A stretch of DNA of 64,000 nucleotides from Sporodiniella umbellata (GCA_025677835.1 JAIXMR010000026.1:112001-176000); one strand, 5' to 3'; numbered from the stretch's first letter, positions 47,442 to 60,161 are shown. Notes: a model not told the origin generated them from the sequence alone. Program-made: numbers and translations.

Positions 47442-49082
47442 TTAAGTACTGATCATACTTGCTGCTGTTGGCTCTTCTTTATTAAAGAGATGGCAATGGG
47501 GACTGTGTTTTTTCGGGGATCGTTGGCAGTTCCCCTTATGATGACAGTCTTTGAAATAATAAAAAAATACGGGCGGTATCTGAAAAGAGGGTTCCACGGT
47601 CTTTTTGGTTCGCTTCGTTTCGGTTTCTTTGGCCAGGCTGGAAAGGTCAGGTACAGAGTAAATAGATCGACCCATTTTCATGTTTTCCAATTCCCTCTGG
47701 AGCTTGATAGGCAACTTGATTTCTTCTTCTGAAATGATGGTTTTGGTAGAAGAACGAACCGAATGTGTGCGTTGCTTTGTGTGGGGAATCTCGAGCTTCT
47801 CTTCCGGTGGTGGTTTGACAGCCGTCGTCGTTGTCGCTGCGTGCTCCTTGCAGCGGTGATGGGTGTGATGGTGGTGGCAATGTTTACGGTCATACAATGG
47901 CCGGGTTCTGGGCTTGGTTCGGGCTTCCAAGGAGGCTTGCTGCAATTTCTGGATTTGTTGTTGTTGCAACAGAAGCTGCTGCTGCTGTTGTTGTTGTTGA
48001 TACTGCTGCTGGCCAATCAGGATATGCTGTTGATGATGAAGTTGCTGCAGCTGTTGTTGTTGCTGAGTAATGATCTGTTGCTGTTGTTTCTGCATGTCGT
48101 GTTGAACCTGAAGTTCTTGCTGTCGCTTGAGCTCTTGTATTTCGAGTTTGTGCCTCATTTCATCTTCTCTCTGTCTTATCTCTTGTTGCATCACCTCTTG
48201 CTGCCGGATCTCGAGCTGTCTTAGTTCATGAAAGGTCTCCTGCCTTATCTCTTGCTTGATGTCGGCCCTGATTTCTGGCGACTGCCTGGCCTCGAGCGGT
48301 CTGTTTTCAGGCGGACTTTGGATGGGACGTTGAAAAATGGGATAAGCCGAGACAGAGCGGTTGATCTGCAGCTTTTTGCTAGGCACCCAGTCTTCTTTGG
48401 CCATCAAGTGATGCTGCTGAGGGAAATGAGAAAATGAATTGCGAATGAAGGTAGGAGAAGAAGCCAGGGTCGGCTGCTTTGGCTTGGGCACCATCTCAGG
48501 TCTCTAAATTAAAGTCAGTGAACATGTTTGCGCGCTGTCTACTCTTACATGCAAAGGCACCAAGCTGGTCATAGCGGACGTGGAACGTGCTATTGGGTTC
48601 TGGGGTGCTTTATAAAAACGTGGTTTGTCTAAAGCAGGCATAGAAAGGGAGGGCTCGATCTTCTTGGTTACCTCCTGACGATGCCTTTCTTTCATACGAA
48701 GCAGCAGCTGTTTATTGACTTTCGGGGCTGACAGCCTCTGTTTCAAGGGATGCCCTTCGTCTGATTCGCTGTCATCATCGCTGTGTAATGGTGGATTTGC
48801 AACCAGGGGTCGAGGAGAAGTCTTGGCAGGTAGTGGAGACTTGGGTGCAGGAGGTGCGGGCGAGTCAAACTTGATCAGAGGCGTAAACGGCTTTTCTTTG
48901 GCTAGAGGAGAGTCCAATTCGTTCATGATATCGTCCATTAAGCTTGTATCGTTTTCCTTCATAATAGGCGAGTAGTCCAGCTTGTGTGCATACAGCAGGC
49001 TAGAGTTGGTAACACCAGACTCAGTAGGAGGAGACGGCGTTGGCCCTTGCTTTCGAGACCTCTTAAAGTTAAGCAGACCCAT
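47442..49082 (-). CDS. Gln/His-rich coiled-coil orphan protein
   Basis: Exons 48549-49082 and 47442-48503, 531 aa. The N-terminal third is Pro/Ser-rich with an acidic D-S-E-S-D-E patch. The middle is a long Arg/Glu/Gln-rich predicted coiled coil (about residues 245-330) passing into near-pure poly-Gln runs. A His-rich block (H-C-H-H-H-H-T-H-H) follows. The C-terminus contains a Cys/His cluster (C-H-H-K-G-N-C, C-H-L). Such composition is common in regulatory or condensate-forming proteins, but no domain is recognised. It lies 5' of, and co-oriented with, the chitin synthase. Confidence 0.7.
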
Positions 49083-49444
49083 GATAACAATAGACGATTA
49101 ATAAAATGAAACGTTTAAAAAAAAATAAAAGGAAAAAAAAAAACAAAAAAAAAGGCACAGGAATAAAAAGGAGAGAAAAAAGGGGATCTAAAGAAGTGAA
49201 AAGAAGAGGGTTAAATGTATGCAGTACAAATGAATTTAGTTTATTTCCTATTTTTTTTTTTTTTACCCCTAAATCTATGCACACCTTTACAATGTTAGGA
49301 TTGCATCCAAAAGTACATAAATACACATGAAAAATGTTTGTTTTTATATGTTTTTTTTTTTTTTTTTTTTTTAGAAAAGAAAAAAAAAATAGAATTGTTT
49401 ATTTCATTAAATGCGTTGTTGTTGTTTTTTGTTTTATTTTATTC
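49083..49444. other. Intergenic region, 0.36 kb
   Basis: Purine-rich DNA with A-runs followed by T-runs near 49250-49265 and 49350-49372. Promoter of the Gln-rich gene and 3' flank of eIF5. No coding signal. Confidence 0.5.
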
Positions 49445-50751
49445 TTAATCAGAATCAGAGTCTTCTTCAGCGTTTTCGACCCACTCCAAGAAAGGCTTAG
49501 CTGCCTTCTTGACTTCTTTGGAAACATCGCGTTCAACATAGCGCTTGGAAGGCTTTTCACCCCATTTAAGGAACACATCGTCTTCGATAATGTCCAAGTC
49601 GTACAGTTTCATCAAAATAGTAGGTGTTTTCTTTAAGAGACCGTCTTTATGACTAAGACCAACAAGTCTTTCAATACCACCAAGAGTGGCCTTTTGATGC
49701 TTTTCATCCGTAACAAACTTGCTAAGCAAATCGCCACGCTTGGGTATTTGGGCAATGACGTTTTCGTCAAAGATGCATTGAATAAGCACAAGACATGTCT
49801 TGTATTTCCCATAAACGCCCAATTCTTCGGCTTTCTCAATGATTTCTTTGTCAGAAGAAGTCTTGTTTTGTTCTAGCCAATCGCCAAACAACTCATACTT
49901 GTTGTCTACCTCGTCTTCATCGTCTTCGCCACCGGCAAAGGCACCAGAACCCTTCACGCTCAATTCTTTCATACGTTGAGCTACAGCAGCCTCGCTAGTA
50001 TCTTCTGACCAATCTTCCAAAGCAAGTTTGCTTTCCATGTTCAGTCCAGCAGCTTGCTTTTGAAGACGTTGGGAGATAATATCATCATCTGATCCGTTAC
50101 CGTCAGCTCCAGCTTCACCTGCATCGACTGCATCTTCGCCTGTATTATTGGCTTGAGCAGTAGCAGCCTTACGCTGTTTACGTACATTCTTAGAAGCTAC
50201 AGCAGGAGGGTTTTTGACAATATAGGCAGAAAGCTTGTGACGCATATCAGCAGTGTGTCGAGCACCGCAGGCCTTGCAATCCATTTGAATTTCATCGTTC
50301 TTGATGATAATATCGGTTTCAGGATTCTTACAAGACTGACACAAAACAAACTTGTTGATGAAACCATCCAGGGTGGATTGGAGTTTGTTGGCATCGTGGT
50401 CTCCATTCACAATGTAACGTTCGTTTTTGTCATCACATTTAACTTGAGCACCTAATTCGTAACCAAAGAACTTGGTGGGATCTAATAGGGGTTTTAGTTT
50501 CGGTTGTTATTAAAAAATAATAAAACAAAAGCGAGGGGGGTTTATTTACAGGAAGGAGGGCGAGACAAAGCGCGGGCAATTTCTGCCATGTTGACAACAA
50601 CAGTCTTGATGCCGTTACCTTTACCCTCAACCTACAGATGATGAATAATTGTACTCTTATTTTTATATAAAACTACCTTTGCTTGAAGACGAGGCATTTT
50701 GTAACGGTAAAAAGAATCTTGAACATCACGTCTTACGTTGATTGTAGCCAT
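49445..50751 (-). CDS. TIF5: Translation initiation factor eIF5
   Basis: Exons 50677-50751, 50550-50631 and 49445-50481, 397 aa. The N-terminal domain starts M-A-T-I-N-V-R-R-D-V, with Arg15-type residues in R-Y-K-M-P-R. A C4 zinc finger follows (C-Q-S-C ... C-K-A-C). The middle linker is acidic. The C-terminal W2/HEAT domain ends in aromatic-acidic boxes (F-L-E-W-V, E-E-D-S-D-S-D). eIF5 is the GTPase activator for eIF2 and an assembly hub of the 43S complex. Family identity is clear along the whole length. Confidence 0.97.
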
Positions 50752-53632
50752 TTTGAATAGTTGTTGTAAAAGTGTATATTAATTAATTCTAATAACAATT
50801 CAGTTCTTGCGTTTTTTTTGATTTAAGCCAACAACTTTTTTTTTTTTGGTTTATTTTTTTCTTACTTTAAAATGTTGCGTTTGGTACTGTTCTATGTTTT
50901 TTTCGTATGTTGAATTCCACTTTGATAATGCACAATTCATGTACAAGCTTGAGTAAAAATATAGACTTTTTTTTTTCTTTAAAAGATGCAGCGAACTTTC
51001 TTTTATGTTAAACTTTTCTTTCTTTTCTAAAAAAAAGGAAAGGCAAAACTTGAATGTAAAATAAAACTTTCAGGAAAACAAAAGACTCAACCGCAGTTCA
51101 TCCGCTCAAATTTTTTTCTTCTTCCCAAAACAAGCCACATCTTGTTTCTCACTGCCTACCGTTGTCAGCACGTGATATTTCTACACGGTTGAGCAACGCC
51201 ATAGAACTTTGGCTTCAAAACTCACTCCAGAAATAATTCCTCGGTTGGTAGACGCCAACCTAGATCAGCGCGTTTGCACTACCCGACTCCTTTGGTGTTT
51301 TGCGGATATCTTTGTATCACTCTTTTGGCGCCTTTTCAAAAAAAAAAAAAAAAAAAAAAAAAAAAGCGTATACGATTTTCAAAGCGGAACCGATGTATTA
51401 CTATTTTATTATTGTTACTTTTTATCAAGCTTCAATCACAACCCCCTTCCTCTCTCCGTGTTTTGATGTCATTCTTCGAGACTTTAGTAACGAGCAAAGA
51501 AAAAAAGGTTTAATTGTCTCCCCTCCATATTTCTCTCTTTTTTTTTTTTTTTTTTTTTACTGATCCATTTGTGTGCTTGTTTTGTTTGCCTGTGCTTGAT
51601 GAAAGCGATATGTTACGATAAAAAACACACATTCCTATGTTTAGACAGACTTTTCTCTTTGTACATGACACGTATCGGTTAGGTTTAAATGATCAGTTTT
51701 AAATAAATACATACATGTTCAAATCTATAGTTATAGATCATAGTCTTATTTTAAACAAGTTCTCGGTATTGATGAAAAAGTTGATCACGCTAAACTGTTG
51801 TAGTGATCTATATCCAAAGTATATAAAACAGCAATGATTAAACATGCATCAATATATGCATTCCGTGTAGCCGGAACTGCAAATGTAGTATACATAGTTT
51901 TCCAAAATAAAAAAAAAAAACAAGTGCACAAGTATGTAAAAATTGATTTTGTTGAAAACCAAGCAGGGTCAGACTGTTTTGTATTGAATTATACTTGATT
52001 TGAGAGCTACTTGCTGTTACTCAAAACCCGGTACGATACAATTATGGATCTAGGCATCCACTAAAGAGCTAGGTAGATATTGGATAGAAATGTATATTTT
52101 ATCTATTCATTTTTAGAATGATAGGATCATGGCTTCTAAATACTCTTTCTTACTCTGTCTAATACAGTGTTTATACAAAAGCGGCTTTAAAGAACGTAGG
52201 CCGCACGATACAGTCTCTGCTAATGCTTTTTTCTCTTGTGTAGAAACAAATGGTCTTTAGGGATTGGACATGGGCAATTTTGTTTAAAGATATTTCGATT
52301 CGTTCATGTAGTATATGTCTATGACAAAGAAGGGTTAAAGCAAACCACAGCAGGAGTCAAACTATACTCCCATTGTCTTTTTTTTTTTTTTTTAATTGTT
52401 GTTATTGGGTTCTTGAGTCTATTGAACCAACCGTATAGTTCCAATCAGTCTATTTGTTGTTATTGTGGTTTTACTTGTACTATTTCCTTCTAAACTATTC
52501 AATGGCGTAACTTAGCTACTTTAATTTTAAGGTGGATTTAAACTCAAATGTACAAACTTACCCTATAATGGAATATAACGCTTTGAAACTATCGTTCTGA
52601 ACAACTTTATTTTGCGAAATTCGCATTAGTATGTATTTATCGCTATGTGAAGTTTTAAAGGTTAACCTCTTTTAATGTTTAAGAAAAGATTGAGCTTCTC
52701 TTAAAACAAATAGCTGTTTAAATGCTTAAGTAATCGCTCATTTCAAAAATTTCTTTGGTAGAGCTGTTTCAGTTCAACTGCCATTAAAAAGTGAGTCAGG
52801 ACAAATTTTCGTATGGCTCTCTATCTGCCAAACTATCGTATACTACTCTTCGTAGTCGCTAGTCGATGCTCAAGATACAATGAAAAAAGAACAAAAACTA
52901 CATGCCGTATTAAACATACCACATTGTTTTCTAGTCTACTCCTATAAATTTTACATGTGCAAATTTGGTTTATAGGGTTCAAGCCGTGAATTCAGGTGTT
53001 TAGACAGATACTGCCAGTAGGAGTGCGCCACTTGATTTTATAGTACAAATGCCATAAAAGTTGGCATGTAACATCGCTTGATGCTAACAGCCGCCGTATG
53101 GAGTCAAGTAGACTATGTATTAGTACACACATTAGTACGGAAAAACGCAAGACACGGACAAAGATTTATATAGAGCTTTTATTTTGGCTTTTAATAGTCG
53201 CGCTACTATCAATAAAGGGCCTGCTTGATTAAGAAATCTTGGCTCGGGTACCCTTTTTCTGTTCTTTAAAACAATAAAATTAAAGTTTTGTAGGTTATTT
53301 ACTCACATACAATTACTTGTAATCCCATTGCTGTAAATATGGCCGCCTTACCTTTAAGTGGGTTACAGTAAAAAGCTGGTCTATCACCTGTCTGACTACA
53401 TGGACTGCTAATTTTTTTTGAGTCAAAGCAAAAAGAAAGCCTGGTTTTATCATCCAACGATTGATACACGCTGTCAAATCACTTTTTTTATATCTTGAAA
53501 AGCTTCAAAGTGATTTATAAAGCTTTGGCCGTCACATTTACCAAAAAAAAAAAAAAAAAAAAAGAAAAAAACATGGTCTATCCTAACAATTTTCTTCTTT
53601 CCTCTCCTTTTTTTTTTTTTTTTTTTTTTACA
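50752..53632. other. Intergenic region, 2.9 kb
   Basis: The longest block without a gene. AT-rich, with A/T runs (51340-51365, 51539-51559, 53541-53562, 53610-53629). A stretch at 51209-51330 reads for about 40 codons without stops but has no ATG and no recognised family. Frames near 52236-52493 are low complexity. No repeat family, tRNA or transposon was recognised. Confidence 0.5.
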
Positions 53633-55463
53633 ATGTCGACTACTTACATCGCAAGTTCATCAGAAGGATCTGATATGGATGTGTCCGATGACGATGTTCA
53701 AATATATGAGCCCAATCAAGCAGTAAAATATTGTTTTCAGCCTTTTGATACCTTTTCGTATACTGTTTTGTTTTTCTACTTTTCTATTTTTTTGTTTTCA
53801 ATTTTCTTGTCATAATAACCGTTACTCTCTCTTTAAACTCTCAGCGAACCGCAACAACTCAGATGGATTCAAACCAAATGGATGAAGACACGGAATCGGT
53901 TTCAAGCTTTTGTACCGCTCCCAACTCACCCGAGTCTTCTTCCTTTCGCGAACTAGAATCAGAATGTGAAAGACTCACTCATCGGGTAGACAGTATTGAC
54001 AAGCACAGCGAGGTTTTAGAAAAAAACCTTAAAGACATGGAAAGTCGTCAAGAGAAATTGAACCTTTTGCTTCTTGAGCTACAGGTTCGCTCATCTATCG
54101 GCCGCAACACCAAACACAATCGCCCCACATCAACGACAGTTGCATCGTCTGCAAATATAGCAGAGGCCTCTCCCATGCCCACACCTTTAGCCGCTACTAG
54201 CACAACATTGCCTATAAATACATTAAGCCCTGGAAGTTCATCCCAACCAACTGCTTCATCGTCTGTGAGCTCGCTTCCTTCTGCAAATGTAAAAACCCCA
54301 ACTAAAAGAGAAGAAAACAAACAACAAACACAAAAAAATATTACAGCGATTGCAACAAGCGAAGCGCCTATAAGAGAAACCAGCAAAGATGTATGTCTTT
54401 TTTTTTTTTAGGAAAGCAAAATTAACAACGCATATGTATAGGGAAAAAAACCAGATATCAATGAAAATCCTACTGATGTAAGTTTAAACTTGATAAACTT
54501 TAAATAACAATACATTCATGTTTAGTATGCGGCACTTGAACGATCATTGAATGTAAGTTTTTGGTAGACACGAATAACAGTCTAATATGAATATTATAGA
54601 TCCTAATGTCCAAAAACACCATCAGTAGCCTTACTACTGCTGAGAGAAGAAACGCAGTAGCAGAAGTTGTTAGAGATATGATCCTGGATTTTGAAAAAGA
54701 GGAAGAAGCCGGTAGAAAGAGCATTGCAAAGGTGCGAACGCAAGGCATTCAGTCCATTGTTCAGTCTGCTGGCCAACTCAGCATTCAGCCCAACACTAAA
54801 TTCAGCGCTAAACCCAACACTCAGTCTGGTGTTCATCCTAACTTCCAGACAAACAGCAAGCCCCACACCCACCCCAACACCCAGACTAATATTCAAACCT
54901 TCTTTCAGCCTAAACCACAGACCAAGGCCCACAACGTCGTCCCTCCAAAACCAAGTCCTATACAGCCTAGCAAACAAAGTGTTCCGCAGGCAAAACCCGC
55001 CAACACATATGCCACCGAACAATATTATCCGCAAGCTCAGAGGCTAAACACACAACCCAAAAAAGCAAACACTTCAACCTATACTCCACTACAACCATCC
55101 CAGAAAAGAAGATTATCTGAACCTGGAGAGTTGCCAGACAACAAAATGGCCAGACCGGAAAGTTCAGATTCAGTTGTACAAGAAGAGCAACAAACAAATA
55201 ATGTGAGTTTTGATTTTAAATAGAAGAAAGGTATAATATAGCTTTTTGTTTTTTTATTTTTTTTTTTTTTCTTTTCCTTTTTTTTTCTGTAGGCACTTTT
55301 CCGACCCTTCCGCTCCATTACAAGTACTCTCGGGCTTGGCTCAGCACAAACCGGAGAGTCGCTTATGCCAGACACAGCACCCTTGTGTATTTTCGAATCA
55401 AGTGGCGGTCAATGTAACGATAGTAACTGTAAGGCATCACACTGGCGTGATTTTATTAAATAA
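53633..55463 (+). CDS. Protein with C-terminal zf-C3H1 zinc finger (Red1/ZFC3H1-like)
   Basis: Exons 53633-53722, 53845-54390, 54442-54477, 54526-54552, 54600-55202 and 55293-55463, 490 aa. The body is Ser/Thr/Pro/Gln-rich and probably disordered, with a short coiled coil around residues 60-100 and a repetitive Gln/Asn/Thr/Pro region around residues 310-400. The end reads L-C-I-F-E-S-S-G-G-Q-C-N-D-S-N-C-K-A-S-H-W, a C-x8-C-x5-C-x3-H finger of the zf-C3H1 type. That finger is found in fission yeast Red1 and human ZFC3H1, which scaffold nuclear RNA decay complexes. The link to RNA surveillance is inference from this one domain. Two exons are only 36 and 27 nt. Confidence 0.7.
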
Positions 55464-55581
55464 ATTTACATGAGGATTATTATGATTTACAAATGCCCTC
55501 CTTTGTGCGAGTGCATAATATTATATTTGGTTGTGGGTAATTATAGATGTATGTGCTTTCCTTCTTAGTGTTAGCGTCTAC

Positions 55582-58158
55582 TTATTTTAAGCGTAACCAC
55601 ATGTCTTTCAACCTATTGGTTGACTTTGTGTTTACTTTAGGTTCGATCAAAATTGATTTTTTGTATTGCTCCTGAATATTGTATAAGTATGATGCCATCT
55701 GTATTTGTTTTTATTACCTCTTCTGATAGTATCGGACAGTCGGCTATAGAAAGGAGGAGCTTTCTGTCGGGTTTGATGTTGAATCGTTGGTACTTGAATT
55801 TCATAATCGACATAATAGTTTCGCCCATCAACCTGAACTTATCCCAATGTATCGTTCCATCTATACGATGATCTTTATTTGCTTCTGCGAGAGAGACCAG
55901 GTCTTGATTGTGAATACCTCTAAAACCAAAAGTTAATAGCTATACGATGTAAATAGCACTTACAAATAAGGTATACCGGGTCCTTTGGTAGCCTTCAGAG
56001 CCATTCGATAGGAGCAGAACGACTTGTCAGAGCTCATCAGTCGTTCAAGGCTTTGGAATTGTTTGTATAGCTTCTTTCCAATGACTGCCTGTCGTGTCTG
56101 TTTTAATCGCAAAACAGACGCGTTGTTGATTCCTGCCAAAACAGCCATGAGCGAGTTGTAGTTGTACAGGTTACGCAATTCGATGGCGACTGACATGAAC
56201 TTTAATAGGACCGACGCTCGTTTATTTGTTCGAGATTGGCTGACTATAAGTGTTGAGACCCACGCGGATATAAAGTTGAAGTGAGCGATGGATGCAGAGA
56301 CTCTGTTGTTTGAGTTGGGTTGTGCCGTATTGTTCCACATGTTACGAATGAATTCACGGTCCTTTGGGAACAAGAATAAGTTAGCATAAGGATATATATG
56401 AATTTCTGTTCGTTTGCTATTACTTCGATGCGAGAAAAAAGTTCGCTGTCAATCAAAGTCAACTGCTCGGCGATATGAAGATCTGAGCTTTTCATAAACA
56501 ACTTTAGGTTCAACTTGTCTTCTACGCCGAAGCTGGTCATAATGCTTATATGTGCTGTCCATCCACTAGCAGCGGTAATTGTTGATGCTGTGTAGTTGTT
56601 GCAGCCCTTGGTATCTATATTGATCATTCCACCTGCAAACTCTGCACTACGTAATCCATTGAAAACTTTAGGCTGAGGGGCTGTCACGTCTCGTGGGGAC
56701 TGAGGAGGTGTGTCCTGAAGTATATGGAAAGAACCGGATATATAACCACTATCCTTTTTGTTGCCTGAGAACACATCATGATCCGTCATGCCCCAGACCT
56801 CATCTGGGTCGGTCAAAGGTGGTTCACGTACGACCAAGGGGGCCAGACTATCGCAAATGGGCGTAAAAGCATCGTATTTTGATATCCGGTCCAGAAAGAC
56901 TATCAGATATCGTCTGGCTTGTGGAGAGCAAAAATCATTCCAATGACAAGATAACCAGTAAGCAAAAATAGTATGGATCCTACAAAAGAGAGCACATTGA
57001 TATACATGTTACACTTGTATTACGCTACTTTGCAAGCCTACCTTTTTTGTTGTTCGGTTAAAAAGGGCAAAAAACCATCACACTCAAATCTGTTGAACAT
57101 AAACTTTTTATATTATTAAAAAACGACAAAAAAAGGCTTTTCTTTTTTTTTTGAAAGATATTCTGTTTACCTTTCCACCAGTCGTTTGATAAGCTCTGTA
57201 GGCTTCATGAACTTTCTGTAGAAGGTAAAAAATACCGGAACTATGTTTTTATCTTCAGGTTGTTTTTTTTTTAAGAAAAATTTTTGTAACCAAAAGTATA
57301 GAGTGGTCTATTTACCATGCTCTTTAGATAACAAGCGGTCCAAAAGGTTGTCTATAGTCAAGCCAGTACAAAAGTACTCACTAGAAAGGGTTAGTGTGGT
57401 TTCTATGGATGTCTGTAGGCCTATTTTGCTTACCTACTGTCTTTGGACCCACGCCTGCTCATTTTATTCTGAGAAGGAGAAAAAGCTGAGAGAAATGAGT
57501 CTGATGGTGGATTTATAGCATTATCGGGATCGGCTGCATCTTCCGATGTAGTACGCGGATCATGAATTTCCATTAAAAGCGAAATGTAAACATACTGTAG
57601 GTCATGAAGAGAAATGTCCATAACGTGGATTTGGTTGTTTAGATGGATGCTACGGTCAGACCTCAGTCCTATCTTGTACACTGGGACATCTTGCTCAAAG
57701 GCAAATGCTGTTTTAAGGAGTTAGAAGGAGAGGTGATTATATTAAAAAAAAGGAGGCTTTTACTTGACAAGTCGGCTTCGTTCATATTATGCATATCATA
57801 ACATAATAGGCCACCGTGAAACGCTGGTAGTGTTTTCTATTTAATGAATAATTATTTTCCTTGTTTTTTTTGTTGGTGGGCCCCTTTCTGCCTCCTTTAC
57901 TTACAATAAGCTTTGGATCGTCTATTTCCACCAGTTTCAAAAAGTATTCTGTATTATTAAAAAAAATACTTGCTTTGTGACATCGGTGGCCTATACAGGT
58001 TTTAAAAACATGTGTTTTATTTACAGAAACTTACTCGGAAGTTCTGGATCGTATTTTAAAATTGAGTTTGGCAGACTGTGTTTGATAAAAGACGCCTTTT
58101 CAACCTTAGCTTCTCCACAGACGGCAATAGTAAATACTTTCTCCTCTATTTGTAACAT
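55582..58158 (-). CDS. RasGEF (REM + CDC25) with N-terminal Ras-like pseudo-GTPase domain
   Basis: Eleven exons: 58035-58158, 57905-57948, 57764-57836, 57434-57707, 57316-57380, 57171-57240, 57042-57089, 56424-56979, 55964-56361, 55718-55919 and 55582-55671, 647 aa. Residues 1-135 follow the Ras fold: F-T-I-A-V-C-G at the P-loop strand, L-L-C-Y-D, V-P-V-Y-K-I-G-L-R-S-D at the NKxD position, and a Ras-like final helix. The P-loop Gly-Lys-Ser is lost (E-K-A-S) and there is no DxxG. A REM domain (about 172-270) and CDC25 catalytic domain (about 390-630; N-F-I-S-A-W-V, L-R-N-L-Y-N-Y-N-S-L-M-A-V-L-A-G) follow. It should activate a Ras-family GTPase. Confidence 0.85.
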
Positions 58159-58316
58159 AATGTATGCAAAGAAAAAATAAAAACAAAAACCAAAAAATAA
58201 GTTTGGAAAACAAAAAAGAAATAGAAATATATTAATAGGCGTCTTATTTAAAATAAAGAAATGGCAGCATATTTTTTGTGGTAACCAACAGTCCTCTCCT
58301 CTCTCCTTAAATTTTA

Positions 58317-59250
58317 TTAAGCAATGTTTGCTAGATAATCTTTAACTTCACTCAGGCTCAACTTTCTAAATAAAGGAATTTCTTTTCTCTCGCCTCCGTA
58401 AACGCCAACTGTGCTTTTGCCAATAATGCCAATTTCCAAGCTGTTTTCTGTCATTTGCCCTTCAAAACCTTCTTTGAGCTAAAAAAAAAAAAAAAAAGAG
58501 GTACATGAGTTGTTTTTCTATAGGCCTATTCTAACTAGTCATCTTACGGTCAAAATAGCTGTGTGTACTGCGTCTTCCAATTCCATCTCCTCATTATATC
58601 TCTTTTCCAAAAAGGTCTTTGCATTGATCATGTTTTTGCCAATAGCGCTGGCTTTCCACGCGAAATAAGACCCAGTAGGATCAACTTGGTAGAGCGCCGG
58701 TCCATTCACTTCATCAAAGCCTGCGATTAAAATAGATACACCAAAAGGACGCACACCACTATTGACATTTGAGTATTTTTCATCTCTCTACCCTTTTTTT
58801 TTTTGCAAATTTACCCGCTTTGAGTATATTCCTGCATCACACTAGCTACCTCTTGCACAAGAATACGTACTGGAGGCTCCTCCATATAAACCCTCTTATA
58901 GGCTTGTGCTGCTTTACGTGCTTTACTGACTAATACACGGAAATCAGGTCCCATGCCCGAATAAACCATGCCAATGTTGGCACAGATCATCTCAATTTTT
59001 TGAACAGTAGAGTCATCTACAAGACTGGATGCCGATTTCTTTTCAGTAGCAATGACAATGCCGTTGGTGGCTACAAAAGCGAGTTGATCAATATTGATGC
59101 TTACTGAAAAAAAAAAGGAGTATCAAAAGTTCTACCTTTAATACCAACACTGGTGACGCCACCAGAAACCGCATTCAAAGCATATTCAATTTGTACAAGT
59201 TTTCCGGAAGGCGAAAAGGTGGTGAGTGAAAAGCTATATCTATCAGCCAT
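58317..59250 (-). CDS. PRE8: 20S proteasome subunit alpha 2
   Basis: Exons 59136-59250, 58815-59070, 58548-58758 and 58317-58478, 247 aa. The alpha-subunit N-terminal signature is present ([20 protein letters not shown]). Other conserved segments are [25 protein letters not shown], and [15 protein letters not shown]. This subunit forms part of the outer gate ring of the 20S core. The intron 1 acceptor is at 59071. An earlier AG would insert a non-conserved stretch of about 10 residues and was rejected. The protein is slightly longer than the human one at its C-terminal third. Confidence 0.96.
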
Positions 59251-60161
59251 CTTTTTTTTTTTTTGAAGTTTAAGAAAAAGGTCTGGAAAAGTGAGAAATA
59301 AAAAGTAGTTTCGTAAACATACGCGCGTCTACGCTGCATTTATGATGACGCACCTATCTGAGTTTACTTAGGAAATCCGAAGGGGAATAATCTCTAATTT
59401 TGTTACATTGTAACACTTTTTTCTTTAATCTGTTGAATTGGTACACGTCTTTTGCATTCTGGAGACAGTAGCAAAACTAAATTTAAACCATTCTAGTTTT
59501 CTTTTTCTTTTTTCTGTCATAGCTTTACTTACAGTAGCTCGATAGTTGCATGAACTCTAGCTGTTTACATCCAAGGCAAATAGTGGGCTTTTGTGTAGAG
59601 CTGAACAAAAGCTACTTTGGACATGTCTTTGCTTGTAATAAAGCAGAAAAAAAAAAGTAACCCGCCAAGTTTAGCAGACGGCAAGTGGAGCAAGCAGTTT
59701 TCTCAGCTATCCCTATCTTGTTTTCAAGCTACTATGCTTTTTTGAATGAAAGTTTTGGTTAAATTCTGTATCCATGAGTTGTTCTTGCTTTTTCCTCAGA
59801 TCAGAGACTGACAGTCCATGGCGGATAACCAAATTAGCCGTTTCTTTTTTCGAGTTTATGCAAGTCGTATTTTTTTTTTTTTTTTGACAGAACAATAGTA
59901 CTGATTTCGAACCAAAAAAAAAAGAAAAAAATTACAAAGTTTTGACCAAAGTTTTTTTTTTTTTGAAGTAATTTGTTCTTATTGTCATATTATATGGTCA
60001 CGAAAATATAACCATAGGGTTGCTCTTTCCTATTGTTGCCTTTTCAAACCTTTGTGGCTTTCATTAAACTTTACGGAGACTGAATATGTTCACATTTTCA
60101 TGTCTAAAAACTTTTTTATTTATTTTTTTTCATTTCTTTCTTCCCCCCTCAGATAAACAAA
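59251..60161. other. Divergent intergenic region, 0.9 kb
   Basis: Between proteasome alpha 2 and the importin gene. Contains T-runs (59263-59275, 59869-59886, 59952-59963) and a TGACGCA-like element at 59346. No coding signal. Confidence 0.45.

Noticed and set aside
59071..59135. Alternative acceptor in proteasome alpha 2 intron 1 adding about 10 residues
   Set aside because: The extra residues break a conserved stretch. The acceptor at 59071 restores G-I-K-A-T-N-G.
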